Source of the DNA: Oscillospiraceae bacterium
Lineage (GTDB): Bacteria > Bacillota > Clostridia > Oscillospirales > Ruminococcaceae
Length of the DNA stretch: 6,512 bases
Assembly (NCBI GenBank): GCA_019416775.1
Contig: DXWR01000163.1
Span: forward strand, 1-6,512
Reading direction: 5' to 3'
Part shown: piece after piece, positions 1 to 5,330 of the stretch
Numbering within the stretch: the first letter of the stretch is position 1
How the letters are laid out: each line of letters begins with the position of its first letter
The notes under the pieces: generated by a model
The model's input: only the letters and a program-made list of their open reading frames with translations
The model's database searches: none
Told to the model about the DNA's origin: nothing
Position numbers and translations under genes: made by a program

Positions 1-1461
1 CCCGGAGGGGGAGACGTCGCCGGTGAGCAGATCCACCGCCGCTTCCCCGGCCGCTTCGCCGCCCAGGCAGAGGTAGAGGATGCTCTTCACTTCATCCCGC
101 CAGGGCAGGATCATAGCGCTGCCGCCCATGAGCACCACCACGGTGTTGGGCTGCACTGCCGCTACCTGGGAGATCAGCCGGTTTTGGCAGGGAGGAAGGT
201 TTAGGTGAGTGCGGTCGTAGCCTTCGGATTCGTAGTGTTCCGGCAGTCCCGCAAAGATCACCGCAATGTCCGCGCGCTTGGCGGTTTCCACCGCGGCGGG
301 GATCAGAGAGTCGTCCTCGTCCTTGGAGAGATCGTAGCCGGAGGCGTAGGTGAGAGAGGCAAACCGGCCTTGGGCCGCTTCCCAGGAATTGGTGACGTGG
401 TGGGCGTTGACGTGGCTGCTGCCGCCGCCCTGATAGCGGGGGGTCTTGGCAAAGGCGCCGATAAAGGCCACCTTCTGGTTGTCCCATAAGGGCAGCACCC
501 CGTCCTGGTTTTTCAGCAGCACGGCGCTTTGGGCCGCCGCCTTCCGGGCCAGGGCGTGGTCGCTTTCAAAGGGCAGGGTGGCGTGTTCCGGCCACTGGGG
601 CAGACGGGCCAGGATTTTTAAGGTGTCCAGCACCACGCTGTCCAGCTCTTCCATGGTGAGTTTGCCTTCCAGCACCGCCAGTTCCACCTGACGGTTGGAA
701 TCATGGTCGGTGCCGGGCATTTCCAGGTTCAGTCCCGCCTTGATGCCGGCGATCCGGTCGTTGACCGCAAACCAGTCGGACATGACCATGCCATCGTACC
801 CCCACTCCTTCCGCAGCAGGTCGGTGAGCAGCCAGCGGTTGTCGGAGGAATAGGTGCCGTTGATCCGGTTGTAGGAGCACATGATGCTCCAGGGCTTGGC
901 GTGCTTGATGGGGTACTCAAAGCTGGCCAGGTACAGCTCCCGGAGGGTGCGCTGGTCCACCACGTCGCTGACATTCAGCCGCCGGTATTCCTGGTTGTTG
1001 GCGGCAAAGTGCTTCAGGCAGCACCCCACCCCGTTTTGCTGTAAGCCCCGAATGTACCCGTCCGCCATGTGGGAGGAGAGGTAGGGGTCTTCGGAAAAGT
1101 ATTCAAAGTTCCGGCCGCAGAGGGGGCTGCGCTTCAGGTTGGCGCCGGGGCCCAGCAGGATGCCGATCTGTTCCGCTTGACAGTCCTTGCCCAGAGCGTC
1201 GCCGATCTGTTCTTCCAGGGCCACGTCAAAGGAGTTGGCCATGCAGGCGCTGGTGGGGAAGCAGGTGGTGGAAACGGCTTCGTAGAAGCCGGCCTGGATG
1301 GCGCTGTCGATGTGCTTGCGCAGGCCGTGGGGGCCGTCGCAGACCAGCATGGGTTGGACGCCCAGGCGGGGGACGCCGGGGATGTGCCAGAAGTCGGCGC
1401 CGGAGCAGAGGTCGGCCTTTTCGGTGAGGGTCATTTGGGAGAGGATTTCTTGTGGGTTCAT
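1..1461 (-). CDS. Glycoside hydrolase family 3 (beta-glucosidase-like), C-terminus beyond window
   Basis: The frame is open for 487 codons from an ATG at 1461 to the window edge, with no stop. GH3 enzymes hydrolyse terminal beta-linked sugars from oligosaccharides or glycosides by a retaining mechanism. Motifs in order: DGPHGLR (42-48), GRNFE and SEDP (116-126), KHFAANNQE (150-158, substrate-binding Lys-His), and MSDW with the expected nucleophile Asp229. The alpha/beta sandwich domain follows with LLKNQDGVLPL (315-325), FAKTPRYQGGGSS (337-349) and YESEGYDR (410-417); E411 or E413 is the likely acid/base. The visible part ends in a Gly/Ala-rich DLLTGDVSPSG segment. No PA14 insert precedes the acid/base region. 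Full-length relatives are about 700-850 residues, so the end of the sandwich domain and any FnIII-like domain lie outside. There is no signal peptide, so it is probably cytoplasmic, acting on imported sugars. An AAAGGAG ribosome site 7 bases upstream supports the start. Family assignment is very firm; substrate (glucoside, xyloside or other) cannot be read from the sequence. Confidence 0.95.
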   Translation of the reverse strand, partial: MNPQEILSQMTLTEKADLCSGADFWHIPGVPRLGVQPMLVCDGPHGLRKHIDSAIQAGFYEAVSTTCFPTSACMANSFDVALEEQIGDALGKDCQAEQIGILLGPGANLKRSPLCGRNFEYFSEDPYLSSHMADGYIRGLQQNGVGCCLKHFAANNQEYRRLNVSDVVDQRTLRELYLASFEYPIKHAKPWSIMCSYNRINGTYSSDNRWLLTDLLRKEWGYDGMVMSDWFAVNDRIAGIKAGLNLEMPGTDHDSNRQVELAVLEGKLTMEELDSVVLDTLKILARLPQWPEHATLPFESDHALARKAAAQSAVLLKNQDGVLPLWDNQKVAFIGAFAKTPRYQGGGSSHVNAHHVTNSWEAAQGRFASLTYASGYDLSKDEDDSLIPAAVETAKRADIAVIFAGLPEHYESEGYDRTHLNLPPCQNRLISQVAAVQPNTVVVLMGGSAMILPWRDEVKSILYLCLGGEAAGEAAVDLLTGDVSPSG

Positions 1462-1468
1462 GGGAAGG

Positions 1469-1475
1469 CTCCTTT
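1469..1475 (-). promoter_or_regulatory. Ribosome binding site of the GH3 gene
   Basis: The minus strand reads AAAGGAG, then a 7-base spacer (CCTTCCC) and ATG. This fixes the GH3 start at 1461. The site lies only about 13 bases from the edge of the structured element at 1488. Confidence 0.85.
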
Positions 1476-1487
1476 CGGGGAAACGTG

Positions 1488-1545
1488 AAGTTTTTTGGTG
1501 AAACTTTTTTTCAAAAAAGGTTCTCAGGGGTGCAGGGGGTGAAAC
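1488..1545 (+). repeat. Left terminal inverted repeat of the putative element
   Basis: It contains an A/T hairpin (arms 1502-1510 and 1514-1522, with very little loop) and then a GC hairpin (GGGGGT, loop GAA, ACCCCC, 1535-1549). The 11-base core shared with the other end is at 1527-1537. Confidence 0.5.
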
Positions 1546-1630
1546 CCCCGCAAACAATACGGAGTTTTTTAGAAGAGTCTGTGGCAGAGCAATCATGTAG
1601 CCTGGATGGTGGCAGAAGGAACTGGAAGTC

Positions 1631-1918
1631 GCCGGCTGCTTTGCCATAGGCAACAAGCCGGTCAAATCGGAATCCTTTGGCTGGAATTGGCAGGGGATTT
1701 CCTCTATTCCAAACTGACCCGCTGCGGCCTTCGGCCATTGGCGGGCTCATTCCGGCTCCAACTGCCACCAGCCAACACCACTGGAACCGCCTGCCTAAGA
1801 CCCTTGAAATGGTTTTAAGGATTCTTCGCGGGGTTAAGTTCCATCGGTTTTTGCGAAGCAAAATGACGGTCGGCCTTTTGACCGTCAAGATGGGACTTAG
1901 AAACGTCGCAGACGTTTC
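1631..1918. other. Cluster of stem-loops (possible structured RNA or leader)
   Basis: Successive self-complementary pairs can be read directly. (a) 1631-1662: GCCGGCT/AGCCGGT closing an inner TTGCC/GGCAA hairpin. (b) 1677-1693 with 1762-1775: a 14-bp stem (TTGGCTGG/CCAGCCAA plus TGGCAG/CTGCCA) with a 3-base bulge. It encloses (c) 1718-1745: CCCGC/GCGGG around GGCC-TTC-GGCC. (d) 1824-1858: CTTCGC/GCGAAG. (e) 1864-1887: TGACGGTC/GACCGTCA. (f) 1900-1918: GAAACGTC-GCA-GACGTTTC, a perfect 8-bp stem. On the minus strand hairpin (e) is followed by TTTT and could act as a weak terminator. DNA palindromes fold on either strand, so the transcribed strand is unknown; minus would make this the GH3 leader. 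I recognise no known riboswitch family. Confidence 0.4.
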
Positions 1919-1970
1919 GTCGCCACCCTGCACCCCACAACCCTTTTGAAAAAGGCTTGACCGAAAACTT
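1914..1970 (-). repeat. Right terminal inverted repeat of the putative element
   Basis: Read on the minus strand it matches the left end with a few small gaps. It includes a near-perfect hairpin, CAAGCCTTTT / AAAAGGGTTG with one mismatch, and the shared GGGGTGCAGGG core (plus-strand 1926-1936). It ends 6 bases short of the U-tract of the gatB terminator. Confidence 0.5.
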
Positions 1971-1976
1971 TTCAGC

Positions 1977-2007
1977 AAAAAAGAGGGAAGTGTTTCCACT
2001 CCCCTCT
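1977..2007 (-). terminator. Intrinsic terminator of the gatCAB operon
   Basis: On the minus strand an 11-bp stem (AGAGGGGAGTG / CACTTCCCTCT, one G-U pair) closes a GAAA tetraloop and runs directly into a T tract of five to six bases. It lies about 70 bases beyond the gatB stop. This is a textbook Rho-independent terminator and separates the gat operon from the GH3 gene. Confidence 0.93.
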
Positions 2008-2021
2008 GCATCTCTTATCGT

Positions 2022-2058
2022 ACCGGGGATGCTGCCTTTATTGTAGCATCCTCCCGGT
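2022..2058 (-). other. Bulged hairpin in the gatB 3' untranslated region
   Basis: On the minus strand ACCGG, a GA bulge and GGATGCT pair with AGCATCC and CCGGT across an 11-base loop (12 bp in total). No U-tract follows, so it is not a terminator by itself. Being just upstream of the terminator hairpin, it may stabilise the mRNA 3' end or act as a pause element. The function is inferred. Confidence 0.6.
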
Positions 2059-2075
2059 GTTTTGTCTACCATATT

Positions 2076-3497
2076 TTAGTCCATGGCGTGGATCATTTCC
2101 ACCATCAGCGCTTCCGCTTTCCGGCCGTCGGCTTTGCCCCGGGTCTGCTTCATTACCTGACCGATCAGGGCCTTCACCGCTTTGTCCTTGCCCCCCTTAA
2201 AGTCGGCTACCGCCTTGGGGTTGCTCTCCACCACGCTCTGGCAGATGGAACGGAGGGTGTCTTCGTCAATGTCCCCCATGTCCTGCTCGCTGATAAAGTC
2301 GGTGCAGGGCTTTTTGGTTTCCAGCATCTTGTCCAGGGTGGTTTTGGCCAGATTCATCTTGATCTTGCCGTCCTCCAGCAGCTTGGCCAGATCGTGGAGG
2401 TACTCCGGCGGAATGGCCACCGCGCCGTTTTCCTTTTCCTCGTCGGTGACCAAGGTGCGGAAGATCTGGCCCAGAATGAAGTTGGCCACCGCCTTTTTGT
2501 TGGACAAACCTTCGCTGGCGGCTTCAAAGTACTCCGCGATCTTCCGGTACTTCACCAACAGCTGGGCGTCCGCTGCCGGTAAGCCGAAGTCGTTCTCGTA
2601 CCGGGCAGTCCGGGCGTCGGGCAGTTCCGGCAGCTCCTGACGGATGGCTTCAATCTCTTCGTCGGTGGTGTAGATGGTCACCAGGTCCGGCTCCCGGAAG
2701 TACCGGTAGTCGTGGGCGTCTTCCTTGCCCCGCATGGGGGTGGTGATGCCTTCGTCCGGGTTCCACCGCAGGGTTTCCTGGGTCACCTTGCCGCCGCTTT
2801 CCAGCAGGTCGATCTGCCGGTCGTACTCGTAGGCCATGGCCTTTTCCATGTTGGTGAAGGAGTTCATGTTCTTGATCTCGGTGCGGGTGCCGAATTCTTC
2901 ACTGCCTTGAGGGCGCACCGAAATGTTCACGTCGCAGCGCAGGCTTCCTTCCTGCATCTTGCAGTCGCTGATGCCGATGTGCTTCATAATCATCTGGAGC
3001 TTTTCCACATATTCCCGGGCTTCGGCAATGCTGCGGATGTCCGGCTCGGAGACGATCTCGATCAGCGGCACGCCGCCCCGGTTGTAGTCCACATAGGTGT
3101 CCCCGTGTTCGTGGACCAGCTTGCCGGCATCTTCCTCAATGTGAATCCGGGTGATGCCGATCTTCCGGCCGCTTTCCAGCTGGATATAGCCGTGCTCGCA
3201 CAGGGGCTTGTCGTACTGGCTGATCTGGTAGGCCTTGGGCAGGTCGGGGTAGACGTAGTTTTTCCGGTCCATCTTGGAGATGTTGTTGATGGTGCAGTGG
3301 GTGGCCAGCCCCGCCATAATGGCGTAGTGCACCACCTGCCGGTTCAGTTTGGGCAGGGTGCCGGGCAGGCCGATACAGATGGGGCAGCAGTTGGTGTTGG
3401 GCTCCCCGCCGAACTTGGTGGTGCAGCCGCAGAAAATTTTGGTTTTGGTGGAAAGCTCCACGTGGGTTTCCAGACCCGAAACTAATTCCCAGCTCAC
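2076..3497 (-). CDS. gatB: Asp-tRNA(Asn)/Glu-tRNA(Gln) amidotransferase subunit B
   Basis: GatB is the tRNA-binding and kinase-like subunit of GatCAB. It phosphorylates the side chain of Asp or Glu misacylated on tRNA, and then receives ammonia channelled from GatA. At 473 residues it matches the usual length. The cradle domain begins with GLETHVEL (8-15), whose E10 and H12 belong to the conserved Mg/ATP site. Four cysteines follow (C23, C25, C38, C41, in IFCGC and CCPICIGLPGTLP), like the zinc site reported in some GatB proteins. RIHIEEDAGK (117-126) and the family hallmark DYNRGGVPLIEIVSEPD (137-153) come next. The C-terminal YqeY-like tail, which contacts tRNA, carries ALIGQVMKQTRGKAD near 440-455. 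The start is GTG: it overlaps the gatA stop (GTGA) and an AAGGAGGT site lies 8 bases upstream. An ATG seven bases further upstream is out of frame. Nothing conserved appears to be missing. Confidence 0.98.
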   Translation of the reverse strand: MSWELVSGLETHVELSTKTKIFCGCTTKFGGEPNTNCCPICIGLPGTLPKLNRQVVHYAIMAGLATHCTINNISKMDRKNYVYPDLPKAYQISQYDKPLCEHGYIQLESGRKIGITRIHIEEDAGKLVHEHGDTYVDYNRGGVPLIEIVSEPDIRSIAEAREYVEKLQMIMKHIGISDCKMQEGSLRCDVNISVRPQGSEEFGTRTEIKNMNSFTNMEKAMAYEYDRQIDLLESGGKVTQETLRWNPDEGITTPMRGKEDAHDYRYFREPDLVTIYTTDEEIEAIRQELPELPDARTARYENDFGLPAADAQLLVKYRKIAEYFEAASEGLSNKKAVANFILGQIFRTLVTDEEKENGAVAIPPEYLHDLAKLLEDGKIKMNLAKTTLDKMLETKKPCTDFISEQDMGDIDEDTLRSICQSVVESNPKAVADFKGGKDKAVKALIGQVMKQTRGKADGRKAEALMVEMIHAMD

Positions 3498-4963
3498 AGG
3501 GCAAGACCTCCTTCTACCTTCTTGTTGAATTGACCCTGGGTGGCCTGCTCAAACTGCCAGGCCAGGTTCAGGATGTTGGCTTCGGCAAAGCTGTTGCCAA
3601 TCAGCTGCATGCCGATGGGCAGATTTTTTTCGTCAAAGCCGCAGGGGATGCTCACCGCCGGCAGGCCGCAGATGTTCACCGGCACGGTGCAGATGTCGGT
3701 TTGGTAGGTGAGGATGGGGTCCTGGCTGGTAAAGCCCTTGGGGAAGCTGGTGGTGGGCACGGTGGGCGCCAAAATGGCGTCGCAGTGTTCAAAGGCTTCC
3801 CGGAAGGTGCGGACAATGCTGCCCCGCAGGTTCTGGGCCTTTTTGTAGTAGGCGTCGTAGTAGCCGGAGCTGAGCACGTAGGTGCCCAGCAGGATCCGGC
3901 GCTGGACTTCCTTGCCGAAGCCGGCGCTGCGGGTCTTGCAGATCATGTCGTGGGTGTTGCGGTAGCTGTCCGCCTGGTAGCCGTACCGGATGCCGTCGTA
4001 CCGCCCCAGGTTGGAGCTGGCTTCGGCGCAGGCCAGGATATAGTACACCGGCAGGGCGTACTTCAAGGCAGGCAGGGAGATCTCCACCAGCTCACAGCCC
4101 ATGGCCTCATAGGTCTTCATGGCCTGCTGGATGGCGGCTTCCACCTCCGGCTTCAGCCCTTCCAGGTATTCCTTGGCAATGCCGATTTTCTTGCCCTGCA
4201 CCGAATCTTTCAGGTGGGAGGCGGTGTTTCCCTGGGCCCCCTTGCTGGTGGAGTCCATGGGGTCGTATTGGCAGATCTGGTCGTACACCAACGCCGTGTC
4301 CTCCACGTTGGTGGTGATGGGGCCGATCTGGTCCAGGCTGGAAGCGTAGGCCACCAGGCCGAACCGGCTCACCGCCCCGTAGGTGGGTTTCAGTCCCACC
4401 AAGCCGCAGAAGGAAGCGGGCTGCCGGATGCTGCCGCCGGTGTCGCTGCCCAAACCGTAGGCCGCCAGGTTGCCTCCCACGGCGCTGGCCACCCCGCCGG
4501 AGGAGCCCCCAGCCACATGGTCCAGGTTGTGGGGGTTGGCGGCGCCGCCGAAGCAGCTGGTTTCACAGGAAGAACCCATGGCGAACTCGTCCATGTTGGT
4601 TTTGCCCAGCAGCACGGCGTTTTGCTCCTTGAGCAGCTTCCACACCGTGGCGTCGTAGATGGGCACATATCCCTCCAAAATCTTGGAGCAGCAGGTGGTG
4701 GGGATGTCCTTGGTGGAGATGTTGTCCTTTAAGGTCATGGGGACGCCTTCCAAGGGGGAAAGGGCCTCGCCCTTGGCCAGCTTTTCGTCCACCCGTTTGG
4801 CGGCGGCCAGGGCGGCGTCCGGAGTGGCGGTGACATAGGCGTTGAGTTTGGGGTTGTCCCGCTCCATGGCGTCCAGGTAAGCCCGGGTCAGCTGGGTGCA
4901 GCTGATTTCTTTTCCCTGCAGCATGGACTGCAAGGAGCGAATTTGAGAAAGATAATCCAGCAT
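3494..4963 (-). CDS. gatA: Asp-tRNA(Asn)/Glu-tRNA(Gln) amidotransferase subunit A
   Basis: GatA is the glutaminase subunit of GatCAB. It belongs to the amidase-signature family and releases ammonia from glutamine for transfer to the tRNA-bound Asp or Glu held by GatB. At 489 residues it is full length. The Lys / cis-Ser / Ser catalytic triad is intact: K79 in PMTLKDN, S154 in the AGGSSGG loop (151-157), and S178 in GSDTGGSIRQPA (172-183). These positions equal those I recall for Staphylococcus aureus GatA. Other hallmarks are GKTNMDEFAMGSS (120-132), GLVGLKPTYGAVSRFG and the C-terminal GLPAVSIPCG and LPIGMQLIG segments. The ATG at 4963 is preceded by AAGGAGGA with an 8-base spacer, and that site overlaps the gatC stop codon. 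Its last codons in turn carry the gatB ribosome site, so the three subunits are probably translationally coupled. Cytoplasmic. Confidence 0.98.
   Translation of the reverse strand: MLDYLSQIRSLQSMLQGKEISCTQLTRAYLDAMERDNPKLNAYVTATPDAALAAAKRVDEKLAKGEALSPLEGVPMTLKDNISTKDIPTTCCSKILEGYVPIYDATVWKLLKEQNAVLLGKTNMDEFAMGSSCETSCFGGAANPHNLDHVAGGSSGGVASAVGGNLAAYGLGSDTGGSIRQPASFCGLVGLKPTYGAVSRFGLVAYASSLDQIGPITTNVEDTALVYDQICQYDPMDSTSKGAQGNTASHLKDSVQGKKIGIAKEYLEGLKPEVEAAIQQAMKTYEAMGCELVEISLPALKYALPVYYILACAEASSNLGRYDGIRYGYQADSYRNTHDMICKTRSAGFGKEVQRRILLGTYVLSSGYYDAYYKKAQNLRGSIVRTFREAFEHCDAILAPTVPTTSFPKGFTSQDPILTYQTDICTVPVNICGLPAVSIPCGFDEKNLPIGMQLIGNSFAEANILNLAWQFEQATQGQFNKKVEGGLAL
3506..3513 (-). promoter_or_regulatory. 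gatB ribosome binding site inside the gatA coding end
   Basis: The minus strand reads AAGGAGGT, then an 8-base spacer and GTG. It decides the GTG start of gatB, and it also encodes part of the final Glu-Gly-Gly of GatA. Confidence 0.88.
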
Positions 4964-4971
4964 ACTTGAAG

Positions 4972-4979
4972 TCCTCCTT
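4972..4979 (-). promoter_or_regulatory. gatA ribosome binding site overlapping the gatC stop
   Basis: The minus strand reads TAAGGAGGA, in which TAA is the gatC stop, then CTTCAAGT and ATG. Ribosomes ending gatC are therefore placed directly at the gatA start. Confidence 0.88.
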
Positions 4980-5256
4980 ATTTGTGTTTGGCTACGTAGA
5001 AAAATCCGTCTACGCCGCCGTCCCGGTTTTTCAGAATTTCACTTTGAGGGTAGCTGGGCACCACTTCGTCCTCCCGGAAGGCGTTTTGCAGACCGTTGAT
5101 ATTATCAAATTCTTCCCCAGCGTCGGTCGCCTGGTTGATGGTGTCGGCAAAGGCGATCATCTGATCCATTTCCTTGGTGAGACCGTCCAGCTCCTCCTCC
5201 GCCACAAACAGCTTGGACAAGAGGGCAATGTTTTCAATTTCTTCTCTGGATACCAT
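4978..5256 (-). CDS. gatC: Asp-tRNA(Asn)/Glu-tRNA(Gln) amidotransferase subunit C
   Basis: GatC is the small subunit that wraps around the GatA-GatB interface and stabilises the complex; it is not catalytic. At 92 residues it has normal family length (about 90-100). The N-terminal helical half carries the usual pattern IENIALLSKLFVAEEEL (7-23). The middle has the spaced acidic segment GEEFDNINGLQNAFREDEV, and the C-terminus ends in the family-like DGFFYVAKHK. The ATG at 5256 is preceded by TAGGAGGT with a 6-base spacer. It is the first gene after the hairpin terminator behind aspS and lies 14 bases before gatA. GatC is poorly conserved in general, but length, pattern and position make the call secure. 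Confidence 0.95.
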   Translation of the reverse strand: MVSREEIENIALLSKLFVAEEELDGLTKEMDQMIAFADTINQATDAGEEFDNINGLQNAFREDEVVPSYPQSEILKNRDGGVDGFFYVAKHK

Positions 5257-5262
5257 GAAAAA

Positions 5263-5270
5263 ACCTCCTA
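5263..5270 (-). promoter_or_regulatory. gatC ribosome binding site
   Basis: The minus strand reads TAGGAGGT, then TTTTTC and ATG. The site starts 16 bases past the U-tract of the aspS-gatC terminator. I found no convincing -10/-35 pair between that terminator and this site. Confidence 0.85.
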
Positions 5271-5285
5271 TCTGGTTTTCTTACC

Positions 5286-5318
5286 AAAAAGGACTGTCAC
5301 AGCAAGCCATGACAGTCC
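5286..5318 (-). terminator. Intrinsic terminator or attenuator between aspS and gatC
   Basis: On the minus strand a perfect 9-bp stem (GGACTGTCA / TGACAGTCC) with a 10-base loop is followed at once by TTTTT. It begins 13 bases past the aspS stop. With no visible gatC promoter after it, either it is leaky or regulated (so aspS and gatCAB share a transcript), or a promoter escaped notice. Confidence 0.85.
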
Positions 5319-5328
5319 ACCATTGGAC
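5315..5328 (-). promoter_or_regulatory. Small hairpin competing with the aspS-gatC terminator
   Basis: The minus strand reads GTCCA-ATGG-TGGAC, a 5-bp stem with a 4-base loop. Its 3' arm uses the GGAC that begins the 5' arm of the terminator stem, so the two folds are mutually exclusive at their edge. With only 5 bp against 9 bp it would be the weaker fold; an antiterminator role is speculative. Confidence 0.3.
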
Positions 5329-5330
5329 GT

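Larger units (their letters stand above)
1488..1970. repeat. Putative MITE-like intergenic element with imperfect terminal inverted repeats
   Basis: The two ends of this roughly 483-bp stretch are imperfect inverted copies of each other over about 57 bases (1488-1545 against 1914-1970). They share an exact 11-base core GGGGTGCAGGG, a TTTTTCAAAA block, an AAGTTTT outer edge and a GAAAC inner edge. The interior holds a run of hairpins and no credible gene. Its base composition is more AT-rich in runs than the flanking genes. It fills nearly all the space between the gat terminator and the GH3 ribosome site. No transposase and no obvious target-site duplication were seen. Similar tail-like intergenic sequences are, from memory, common in gut Firmicute genomes, but this could not be searched. 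Multi-copy status is the untested point; the alternative is a single-copy structured untranslated region. Confidence 0.5.

Noticed and set aside
205..1488. Plus- and minus-strand short frames across the GH3 region
   Set aside because: The continuous minus-strand frame from 1461 to the window edge carries all GH3 motifs in order, so the others are out-of-frame shadows.
1511..2011. Minus-strand open frame of 166 codons in the intergenic element
   Set aside because: It runs through both inverted repeats and all the hairpins, resembles no family I know, has no good ribosome site, and begins within the gatB terminator stem. It is a by-product of repeat sequence.
1606..2072. Other short frames in the intergenic region (plus 1606-1818, plus 1677-1949, minus 1815-2072)
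   Set aside because: They overlap one another and the hairpins, have no ribosome sites and no protein-like motifs.
2712..3485. Plus-strand 257-codon open frame antisense to gatB
   Set aside because: Same shadow pattern (Val/Gly/His-rich) opposite a fully conserved GatB.
3530..4732. Plus-strand 400-codon open frame antisense to gatA
   Set aside because: It is a shadow of codon bias on the opposite strand: low-complexity Gly/Ala/Val/His composition, no ribosome site, and the intact GatA catalytic triad on the other strand.
5257..5330. T-box riboswitch in the aspS-gatC gap
   Set aside because: At 74 bases the gap is too short for a T-box, and no T-box sequence (TGGNACCGCG-like) is present; only a terminator and a small hairpin are seen.
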